Below are positions 26,279 to 32,544 of a DNA stretch of 39,635 nucleotides, piece after piece (within the stretch, counting starts at the first letter, position 1; every line of letters starts with the position of its first letter). The DNA comes from Alphaproteobacteria bacterium (lineage in GTDB: Bacteria > Pseudomonadota > Alphaproteobacteria > JAJFIK01): the NCBI GenBank assembly GCA_028280665.1, contig JANQLJ010000063.1:1-39635 (forward strand). Direction: 5' to 3'. Under the pieces are notes generated by a model. That model was not told the DNA's origin and searched no databases. It was given only the letters and a program-made list of their open reading frames with translations. The position numbers were made by a program, and so were the translations under genes.

Positions 26279-26689
26279 TCAAGCCGTTGCAACGAGGCGA
26301 GGGGGCCGGTCGATGTTCGAGAAATGGTTGGAAGGAGGTGCCTCTCTACGCTCAGGCGCATAGGCAACCGATGTTACGTGAAACGCCATGTCAACGGCAG
26401 CGGGCACCGCTGACACATAGACGGAAGAGCCGCTCGATGCATGGCTGTTATCATGCTCGTGATCGAGCACGCATGTATGTTCGGCGTCATGGTGACCGTC
26501 ATGATCAGTGTGGCTGTCATAGCCTGCCAGACCGAAGCCGGTGAAGTCGTGATTGTGCTCATGATCCGCATGGGATGCGTGATAGATGTCGCCCAGCGCG
26601 TGCAAGGAAAGGCCAGGGCCGATGGCAAAGGCAAGCAGCACGGCCAAGACCATGCTGAAAACCGTTCTTTGCCGGCAATGCTGAAACAT
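26279..26689 (-). CDS. His-rich secreted protein, putative metal-binding partner of the TonB receptor
   Basis: A 136-residue protein. A hydrophobic segment near the N-terminus (FSMVLAVLLAFAIGPGLSLHA, about 12-31 of the ORF) acts as signal peptide or anchor. It is followed by about 50 residues dense in His and Asp (clusters like HADHEHNHD and HTDHDGHHDAEH, and a CVLDHEHD) and a less charged C-terminal part. I do not recognise a named family. Such His/Asp clusters bind Zn or similar ions, and the next gene is a metal-type TonB receptor, so a periplasmic or secreted metal carrier is the working idea. The start ATG at 26689 follows GGGGCAGAG; an ATG at position 26764 is unlikely. Confidence 0.65.
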   Translation of the reverse strand: MFQHCRQRTVFSMVLAVLLAFAIGPGLSLHALGDIYHASHADHEHNHDFTGFGLAGYDSHTDHDGHHDAEHTCVLDHEHDNSHASSGSSVYVSAVPAAVDMAFHVTSVAYAPERREAPPSNHFSNIDRPPRLVATA

Positions 26690-26734
26690 CTCTGCCCCGT
26701 CTTTACCCTGTCTACCCCCACGAAAGACGGGCCG

Positions 26735-26764
26735 ACAATACTGCCAACCCGCTTGTTTCGTCAA
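26735..26764 (-). promoter_or_regulatory. Promoter for the His-rich protein and TonB receptor genes
   Basis: On the reverse strand TTGACG (26759-26764) and TATTGT (26735-26740) lie 18 bases apart, about 45 bases before the ATG at 26689. A zinc-responsive Zur operator would be expected for a zinc receptor, but I found no AT-rich palindrome of that kind here. Confidence 0.5.
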
Positions 26765-26795
26765 TCGGGTGCAGTTTCACAATCCAAGGATGTTC

Positions 26796-27338
26796 TTACT
26801 TTGGCGCCAGCACCATGATCATCTGCCGGCCTTCGAGCTTGGGATAGCTTTCGACCTTGGCGAGGTCCTCGAGTTCCGCTTGGACGCGCTTTAGAAGGTC
26901 GACCCCCAATTCTTGGTGCGCCATCTCGCGGCCGCGGAAGCGGAGTGTGACTTTAACCTTATCGCCTTGTTCGAAGAACTCATGCATCTTCTTCATCTTC
27001 ACCTGATAGTCGTGGGTGTCGATGTTGGGACGCATTTTGATTTCTTTGACGTCCACCGTCTTTTGCTTCTTGCGTGCCTCGGCCGCTTTCTTCTGGGCCT
27101 GGAACTTGTACTTCCCGTAATCGAGAATTTTGCAGACGGGTGGTTTGGCGGTGGGAGAAACCTCGACGAGATCGAGCCCGGCTTCCTCGGCCATGGCGAT
27201 CGCTTCATCGATGGGGATGACCCCTTGTTTCTCTCCTTCTTCGTCGATGAGCAGGACTTCCGGTACGGTGATCTGCTCGTTGGTGCGCGGCCCCTCGTCT
27301 CGCTGAGGCGCCGGTGCGCGGTGTGGTCTACGTGCTAT
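26796..27338 (-). CDS. infC: Translation initiation factor IF-3, non-AUG start
   Basis: IF-3 binds 30S subunits, blocks premature 50S joining and checks the start codon. From an ATA at 27338 the frame gives 180 residues, the length of E. coli IF-3: (M)[10 protein letters not shown], then [19 protein letters not shown] (N-terminal domain), a linker with [14 protein letters not shown], and the C-terminal domain with KEIKMRP and [12 protein letters not shown]. The first ATG of the frame (27194) lies inside the N-terminal domain and would lose about 48 conserved-type residues. AAGGAGAG (27346-27353) sits nine bases before the ATA and three before an in-frame ATC at 27344. Rare start codons are a known feature of infC and underlie autoregulation by IF-3 in E. 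coli. Confidence 0.93.
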   Translation of the reverse strand: MARRPHRAPAPQRDEGPRTNEQITVPEVLLIDEEGEKQGVIPIDEAIAMAEEAGLDLVEVSPTAKPPVCKILDYGKYKFQAQKKAAEARKKQKTVDVKEIKMRPNIDTHDYQVKMKKMHEFFEQGDKVKVTLRFRGREMAHQELGVDLLKRVQAELEDLAKVESYPKLEGRQMIMVLAPK

Positions 27339-27424
27339 GTCGATACTCTCCTTGTTGGCGCCGGGCCGAACCTCTTTCCAGTTTCAAGGTCCGGGCGGCG
27401 GGCGTCACGCGCCTTTACTTCTAT

Positions 27425-27453
27425 AGAATATGAAGGGGGCGTGCCCCCCGCAA
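27425..27453 (-). promoter_or_regulatory. Candidate promoter for infC
   Basis: On the reverse strand TTGCGG (27448-27453) and TATTCT (27425-27430) are 17 bases apart, about 87 bases before the infC start. The spacer contains a GC hairpin (GGGGG-CGTG-CCCCC at 27435-27448), which might instead belong to a weak terminator after thrS. Confidence 0.4.
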
Positions 27454-27455
27454 GA

Positions 27456-27474
27456 CGGCAAAGCCACCTTGCCG
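27456..27474. terminator. Hairpin after thrS, weak terminator candidate
   Basis: CGGCAAAG (27456-27463) pairs with CCTTGCCG (27467-27474) through an 8-bp stem with one G-U pair and a 3-base loop, 44 bases past the thrS stop. No U-run follows, so termination is uncertain. Confidence 0.3.
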
Positions 27475-27486
27475 GGAGGATTTTGC

Positions 27487-27504
27487 ACAATTGTGATCAA
27501 TTGT
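27487..27504. promoter_or_regulatory. 7-bp inverted repeat just after the thrS stop
   Basis: ACAATTG (27487-27493) and CAATTGT (27498-27504) form a perfect AT-rich inverted repeat with a 4-base centre. It lies upstream of the infC promoter candidate. It could be a regulator site; it lacks the GC stem of a terminator. Confidence 0.3.
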
Positions 27505-27517
27505 CCCTTGTAGGCGG

Positions 27518-29479
27518 TCATGAGCGCGCCAAATCGGGCGGCGTCGCCTCGGCCTTGAGCGCGGCGATGGCGGCATCAAGGTCCTTCGAGGTCTGGTCTT
27601 GAGAGCCCAGCCGGCGGATCGAAACGGTTGTCTCCGCCGCTTCCTTTTTGCCCACGACAAAAAGCACCGGCACTTTCGCCACCGAATGCTCACGGACTTT
27701 GTAGTTGATCTTCTCATTGCGCGTGTCGGCCACGGCGCGCAGGCCCGCGCGGGTGAGCGCGGCCACCACGTCGCCCGCGTAGTCGTCTGCGTCGGACGTA
27801 ATCGTCGCCACCACTACATGAACGGGCGCGAGCCAAAGCGGGAACTTGCCCGCATAATGCTCGATCAAAACGCCGATAAAGCGCTCGAAGCTGCCCAGGA
27901 TGGCGCGGTGAAGCATAACCGGCGTGTGCCGGGCACTGTCCTCGCCAATGTAAGTGGCTTCAAGCCGCCCAGGGGTTTGGAAATCCACCTGATACGTGCC
28001 GCACTGCCAGGACCGGCCGATCGCGTCTTTGAGCACAAAGTCGAGCTTGGGCCCGTAAAAGGCGCCGTCACCAGGATTGAGCGTATAAGGAAGACCCACA
28101 TGCTTGACGGCGTCTTCCAGCGCCGCCTCCGCCTTATCCCAAATCTCGTCGCTGCCCACGCGCTGCTCGGGGCGCGTTGCCAGCATGACTTCGACGTCGG
28201 TAAACCCAAGATCGGTGTAAACGGTTTGCAGGAAGCGGCAGAAGCGCGAGGTCTCCTCGAGAATCTGATCCTCGGTGCAGAATATGTGCGCGTCGTCCTG
28301 CACGAACCCGCGCACGCGCATCAGCCCGTGCAGCGCGCCAGAGGGTTCGTAACGGTGGCATGAGCCAAACTCGGCAAAGCGCAAGGGAAGGTCGCGATAG
28401 GATTTAAGGCCCTGTTTGAACACCTGCACGTGGGCAGGGCAGTTCATGGGCTTGAGTGCCACGATGCGGTCTTCATCTTCCACATGGGCGATGAACATGT
28501 GCTCGCGGTATTTTTCCCAGTGGCCTGACGCTTCCCACAGTTTCCTGTCCATGAGTTGCGGCGTCTTGATTTCCTTATAGCCTTCCTCGATCAGCCGCCG
28601 CTTCATGTAGTTCTGCAATTCGGTATAAAGCGTCCAACCGTCTGGGTGCCAGAAGACCTGGCCCACCGCTTCTTCCTGAAAATGAAAAAGCGCCATCTCC
28701 TTGCCGAGCTTGCGGTGGTCGCGCTTTTCGGCTTCTTCAAGGCGGTGAAGATAAGCATCAAGCTCCTTCTTGTCGCGCCAGGCGGTGCCGTAAATGCGCT
28801 GAAGCTGCGCGTTCTTCGCATCCCCGCGCCAGTAGGCGCCGGCCAGTTTGGTCAGCTTGAAGGCCTTGCCGATGTGCTTGGTGGTCGGCAAATGCGGCCC
28901 GCGGCAGAGATCGTGCCAGGGCCCGTGGAAATAGATCTTGATCGGCTCGTCTTCCGGCAGGTCGGCGATGATCTCCGCCTTGTACGTCTCGCCCATGGAC
29001 TTGAAGTGTTCGATGGCTTTGCCGCGCGGCCACACTTCCATGCGCGTGGGCCGGGCCTCGTCCACGATTTCCGCCATGCGCTTTTCGATCTTTTTAAGGT
29101 CTTCGGCATGAAAGGGTTCGTTGCGCGCAAAGTCATAAAAGAACCCGTCCTCCACATTGGGGCCGATGGTGACTTGCGTGCCGGGAAACAGCTCCTGCAC
29201 CGCCTGCGCCATCAAGTGCGCGCAGTCATGACGGATAAGGTCGAGCGCTTCGTCCTCGTCTTTTGCGGTGATGAGCCGGACGTTCGCGTCTTTCGAGATC
29301 GGCGTGAAAAGGTCGGTAACCTCCCCATCCACCTCGGTGGCAAGAGCCGCCTTGGCGAGGCCCGGGCCGATGTCGACCGCGATGTCGGCGCCGGTGGTCG
29401 TGCCCGCAAAGGTCCGCTCGCTGCCGTCGGGCAGGGTGATCTTCACAGGTGACACTTGTTTTTCCTTGGCGCTAGACAT
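27518..29479 (-). CDS. thrS: Threonyl-tRNA synthetase
   Basis: A 653-residue class II synthetase of normal length (E. coli 642). Domains in order: TGS (about 12-75, [12 protein letters not shown]), the editing domain ([30 protein letters not shown]), the catalytic core with zinc ligands ([42 protein letters not shown]), and a C-terminal anticodon-binding domain. The ATG at 29479 is used because GAGAGAACCCC precedes it; the in-frame extension to 29560 is 5' leader. Gene order thrS-infC follows the classical cluster. Confidence 0.97.
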   Translation of the reverse strand: MSSAKEKQVSPVKITLPDGSERTFAGTTTGADIAVDIGPGLAKAALATEVDGEVTDLFTPISKDANVRLITAKDEDEALDLIRHDCAHLMAQAVQELFPGTQVTIGPNVEDGFFYDFARNEPFHAEDLKKIEKRMAEIVDEARPTRMEVWPRGKAIEHFKSMGETYKAEIIADLPEDEPIKIYFHGPWHDLCRGPHLPTTKHIGKAFKLTKLAGAYWRGDAKNAQLQRIYGTAWRDKKELDAYLHRLEEAEKRDHRKLGKEMALFHFQEEAVGQVFWHPDGWTLYTELQNYMKRRLIEEGYKEIKTPQLMDRKLWEASGHWEKYREHMFIAHVEDEDRIVALKPMNCPAHVQVFKQGLKSYRDLPLRFAEFGSCHRYEPSGALHGLMRVRGFVQDDAHIFCTEDQILEETSRFCRFLQTVYTDLGFTDVEVMLATRPEQRVGSDEIWDKAEAALEDAVKHVGLPYTLNPGDGAFYGPKLDFVLKDAIGRSWQCGTYQVDFQTPGRLEATYIGEDSARHTPVMLHRAILGSFERFIGVLIEHYAGKFPLWLAPVHVVVATITSDADDYAGDVVAALTRAGLRAVADTRNEKINYKVREHSVAKVPVLFVVGKKEAAETTVSIRRLGSQDQTSKDLDAAIAALKAEATPPDLARS

Positions 29480-29558
29480 GGGGTTCTCTCGCGTTTCCGC
29501 GGGCTCCTTTCCTCGGTTGTCCGAATCAAATACCGCTGCAGTGCAGCAAGTTCCGCAC

Positions 29559-29584
29559 ATTATGGGGCCTAAAGGTTAAGTCAA
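29559..29584 (-). promoter_or_regulatory. Promoter region for thrS
   Basis: The reverse strand has TTGACT (29579-29584) and CATAAT (29559-29564), 14 bases apart. TAATGT gives a 16-base spacing, and TTCTTG three bases upstream gives a 17-base spacing with CATAAT. Downstream, GCTGCA-G-TGCAGC (29535-29547) is a 13-bp symmetric element in the leader. A promoter here is likely; the exact elements are uncertain. Confidence 0.45.
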
Positions 29585-29604
29585 GAAGGGGGAGGGCTTG
29601 GCCT

Positions 29605-30189
29605 TTATCCGGAGATCATGCCGCGGATGACGGTGCGGATGCCGGCGTCCAAAAACGGCTCCAACTCCTTTTTCAGCGGTTTCAGGTAGCCCGCGCGCAA
29701 GACACAGGCGCCGTGAACGTAAGACCAGGCGATGAACGCCCATTCACCGGCTTTTGTGGCCGGATGGCCGTGAGCTTCGGCCAGGTCCGCCATGGTCTCC
29801 ACCAGCAGATGATACGAGGATCCTTCGGCTGGCGCGTCGCTAATATCCTTGTATTGAGTTTCCGAAATGCCGAAGAGAATCTCGAACCGGTCTGCCCTCT
29901 CTTCAAAGAAATCGAGATAGCCGCGCAATATGCTTACCGCCTGTTCAAAGGGGCCGGGGATCGGTGCAATCGCTTCTGCCAGGTGATCGCGCAGCGCCCG
30001 CTCTTCCTGCCGCCGCACATGGGCCAGCAGAACCTCGCGTGAGCTAAAGTGTTCGTAGAGACTTGGCGCCTTCATGTTGAGCGCGCGCGCCAGGTGCCTG
30101 AGGGAAAGGGCCGCGAGCCCGTCTGCTTGAATAAGTTTTCGCGCAGCGCCCAGGATGGCGATCTGCCTTTGGCTCAGGTCTTTATCCAC
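29605..30189 (-). CDS. TetR-family transcriptional regulator
   Basis: A 194-residue TetR-type repressor. The N-terminal helix-turn-helix domain is at about residues 8-55 (ILGAARKLIQADGLAALSLRHLA, then MKAPSLYEHFSSREVLL) with the usual YxHF end. The helical ligand and dimer domain follows (WAFIAWSYVHGACVLRAGYL near the C-terminus). The GTG at 30189 is preferred because GGAG lies six bases upstream; the frame is open to another GTG at 30228 without a ribosome-binding site. It overlaps the end of the secreted hydrolase gene by 8 bp and is made from the same transcript. A palindrome on that operon's promoter is its likely operator. Confidence 0.9.
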   Translation of the reverse strand: MDKDLSQRQIAILGAARKLIQADGLAALSLRHLARALNMKAPSLYEHFSSREVLLAHVRRQEERALRDHLAEAIAPIPGPFEQAVSILRGYLDFFEERADRFEILFGISETQYKDISDAPAEGSSYHLLVETMADLAEAHGHPATKAGEWAFIAWSYVHGACVLRAGYLKPLKKELEPFLDAGIRTVIRGMISG

Positions 30190-31696
30190 GTCTTGCTCCG
30201 GCTCTTCGTATACGGAGGAAAAAGGCACGGGCTAAAGCAATGAGCCCAACAAGAACCAGGAGAGCGAGACCGATCCCGGCCCACAACATCGACGTCACCG
30301 CGAGTGGTAAACCAAAAGTGGGCGTCACAGTAAACGCCGGTTGCCGCACTTCTCCTGAAATCAGAAACTCCGCGGCGGCGCTCATGAGTTCAGAGCCGTA
30401 AAGATTGTAGTGCCCTGCGCTCTCGACGATCCAATGCCAGCTCGATGAGCGTTTGGGAAGGATGTGGGATTGGATTTGCTCAAACGGGGCGGAGACGTCC
30501 AATTCGCCGGAAATGAGCAGTGTCGGTAAAGTGGAATGCGCGAGGTTCCGAAAGCGCCCACAGTCGAGATGAATTTGATCACCCGGCATGGCGCACCAGA
30601 ACAATTGAGCGAGGGGCGAACCATAAGGGAAAGACCGTGAGGGGGCGAGGTCCGCGCAGTAATCTCTGTCTGCTTGAAAGTCTGATTGCGCGGCTATCAG
30701 AACAAAATGGCCCCAATGGATGCCGGTGCTTTCGAGGCCCAAGTCATGAGCCAGGGCCAGCAAGTAAAGCCCCGATAGGTCGCCGCGCGATGCACTGAGG
30801 AAGATGTCGGCCACCACCGGCATCATCTCGGCATCGTAAGCAAGTAGAAAACTCATGACGCGCGCGCGTTCGGTGTCCATAAACCGGTCCGCGAAGCCTC
30901 CTTGTGGCACTCGGTAGCGCAAAGCGGAATAGATCTCGTCCGGCGTGCCCCGGCACCAATTGTCTCTGGAACATAGCACCGAAACGCGCTGCCATACCCG
31001 GTCGGTGGCGTCTGGACGCCAGATGGTATGCCCTGGCGGATTGGCGCCGATCAGCACCGCGCGGCCCACCAAATCCGGAAAAGCGTCTTGGTAGATCAGT
31101 CCCAGCCGGGTGCCGAAGCTCCCCGCCAGTATATGCGCATGATCGATCCGCAGGCTCGCCTGCACAAACGCAATGTCATGGATTGTCTGCGACACGGTCA
31201 AAAGGCGCGGGGGGAAAGACCGGCTTTCTATCCCTTCTATGCAGGTTGAGATCGCCTGTTCCAGCCGGGCGATTCCATCTTCAAGGATGCGGCGCGTGCC
31301 AGTGATTGCGGCGGGCACGTTGGGACAAGAGGTCTCCGGCCCGCCGTCGATGCCACGATAACCCACAAGCAATATGTTGAATTCCGATGTAATCGCTTCG
31401 GGCGGCGCGGCGGCAAGATTGCTGAGGCCGGGCCCGCCATTCAAGTAAATTACCGGTGGCCGCGAAGCGGCTTCGGCGTTGGGCGACTCAAGCCATCGAA
31501 TTCCAAGTTCGAAGCTCGCCTGATCGCCCGCGAAGTGATCCCGGGGGACGCGTACGGTCCCGCACAACTCGTTCAATGTGCGGGCGCTGATTCGGTCCGG
31601 ACACGGCACAAGCCCTGGCTCATCGGCAGCTGCCGGCCCCGCGAAGCCAAAGGCGCAGACGGCGGCTGAGACAAAACCCCACAAAATCAGGCGCAC
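30182..31696 (-). CDS. Secreted or membrane-anchored alpha/beta hydrolase (peptidase S33-like)
   Basis: A 504-residue exported hydrolase. The signal peptide is residues 1 to about 19 (LILWGFVSAAVCAFGFAGPAAA). The S33-type core has YLNGGPG near the oxyanion region, the nucleophile S193 in AGSFGTRL (S-2 is Ala rather than Gly), and a C-terminal aspartate (SGELDVSAP) and histidine (ESAGHYNLYG). Eight or more cysteines suggest disulfides. A hydrophobic segment close to the C-terminus (LWAGIGLALLVLVGLIALA) plus RIRR probably anchors it with the catalytic part in the periplasm. It may be a tripeptidyl/prolyl aminopeptidase or an esterase. The GTG at 31696 has GGGGAG seven bases upstream. It is first in a two-gene operon with a TetR regulator. 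Confidence 0.82.
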   Translation of the reverse strand: MRLILWGFVSAAVCAFGFAGPAAADEPGLVPCPDRISARTLNELCGTVRVPRDHFAGDQASFELGIRWLESPNAEAASRPPVIYLNGGPGLSNLAAAPPEAITSEFNILLVGYRGIDGGPETSCPNVPAAITGTRRILEDGIARLEQAISTCIEGIESRSFPPRLLTVSQTIHDIAFVQASLRIDHAHILAGSFGTRLGLIYQDAFPDLVGRAVLIGANPPGHTIWRPDATDRVWQRVSVLCSRDNWCRGTPDEIYSALRYRVPQGGFADRFMDTERARVMSFLLAYDAEMMPVVADIFLSASRGDLSGLYLLALAHDLGLESTGIHWGHFVLIAAQSDFQADRDYCADLAPSRSFPYGSPLAQLFWCAMPGDQIHLDCGRFRNLAHSTLPTLLISGELDVSAPFEQIQSHILPKRSSSWHWIVESAGHYNLYGSELMSAAAEFLISGEVRQPAFTVTPTFGLPLAVTSMLWAGIGLALLVLVGLIALARAFFLRIRRAGARRG

Positions 31697-31734
31697 GGTC
31701 ACGCTCCCCCGCTTTCCTTCCCTAGATTCCCAAG

Positions 31735-31753
31735 ACCCTAACGACGTTAGGGT
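31735..31753. promoter_or_regulatory. 19-bp palindrome at the hydrolase-TetR promoter, probable TetR operator
   Basis: ACCCTAAC (31735-31742) is the exact reverse complement of GTTAGGGT (31746-31753), with GAC between. It sits just downstream of, and shares two bases with, the -10 element of the hydrolase operon promoter, the classic position for a repressor. Size and symmetry fit TetR-family operators, and a TetR gene is in the operon. Confidence 0.7.
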
Positions 31754-31780
31754 AATAGTCACCCAGAAGCGCCGCGTCAA
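31752..31780 (-). promoter_or_regulatory. Sigma70-type promoter of the hydrolase-TetR operon
   Basis: On the reverse strand TTGACG (31775-31780) and TATTAC (31752-31757) are separated by exactly 17 bases. The start would fall near 31745, inside the palindrome at 31735-31753. Confidence 0.6.
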
Positions 31781-31869
31781 GGGCGGGGCTTTGCCGAAAT
31801 TTGATCTGGAAGCGGGCCTGGGCGGGGGCTAAAGTCCGGCGAGCAGGGTTAAGGACCGGAGGGGCAAAA

Positions 31870-32544
31870 GTGAAGTTGAAAGCAACGATCTTGGCCGTGG
31901 TTACGGCTTTCGGCCTTTCGGGCTGCGTCATGCCGGGCTCCCACATCAGTTATCTGCTGACCCATGAATACCCGCGGGAAAACCTCTCGCCGCAAAACTT
32001 CGTGGTTTGCCTCCGCCATGGCTGCAACATGGAAGTTGACGTGTCTCTCACCACGGTGGAATGGCAAAGCGTGCGCGATATCTTCGCCCAGCCGCCTGCC
32101 GTGGGCCGAGCCGGGACGCCTGAGGGTGAACGTGTGCAGATCGCCTTTGCCCTCGCCCGTATCGAACAGCTCGTCGCCGATCAGGCCAACACAGGAAACG
32201 ACGTAGGCGGATCGTTCTCAGGGTTTGGACGGTCGAACCAGCTCGACTGCGTCGATGAGATGGTCAACACCGCGACCTATCTCACGTTGATGCACAATGA
32301 TGGGCTTTTTGAGTTTCACCGCCCCGGCCGCCGCGTGACCGAAGCTCTGAGTCCCCGCGGGTTCTGGCCGCACACGGTTTCGACCGTCATCGATACCACC
32401 GACGATGACCGGCACTACATCATCGACACCTGGATCAAAAACAATGGCGAAGTGCCTTACGTCATGGCGTTAAACGATTGGAAAAACGGCGTCAGTCACC
32501 GCGACATTGTCACCGGCGAAGTTCTGAACCATATGATTTTTTGA
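31870..32544 (+). CDS. Lipoprotein with possible transglutaminase-like Cys-His-Asp triad
   Basis: A 224-residue lipoprotein: signal peptide with lipobox LSGC (lipidated C19). The C-terminal half carries C127 (QLDCVDEMVN), H168 (FWPHTV) and D186 (YIIDTW). This order and spacing fit the papain/transglutaminase-like fold, in which Cys starts a helix and His and Asp sit on following strands. No family name can be given with certainty. The GTG at 31870 follows GGAGGGG by five bases. The gene ends exactly where the convergent glycosyltransferase gene ends, and it is divergent from the hydrolase-TetR operon. It could trim or crosslink a periplasmic substrate, or be a catalytically dead binding protein. 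Confidence 0.7.
   Translation: MKLKATILAVVTAFGLSGCVMPGSHISYLLTHEYPRENLSPQNFVVCLRHGCNMEVDVSLTTVEWQSVRDIFAQPPAVGRAGTPEGERVQIAFALARIEQLVADQANTGNDVGGSFSGFGRSNQLDCVDEMVNTATYLTLMHNDGLFEFHRPGRRVTEALSPRGFWPHTVSTVIDTTDDDRHYIIDTWIKNNGEVPYVMALNDWKNGVSHRDIVTGEVLNHMIF

Noticed and set aside
26690-26795. Search for a Zur box upstream of the zinc-type genes
   Set aside because: No AT-rich palindrome of the expected form was found; only a promoter could be supported.
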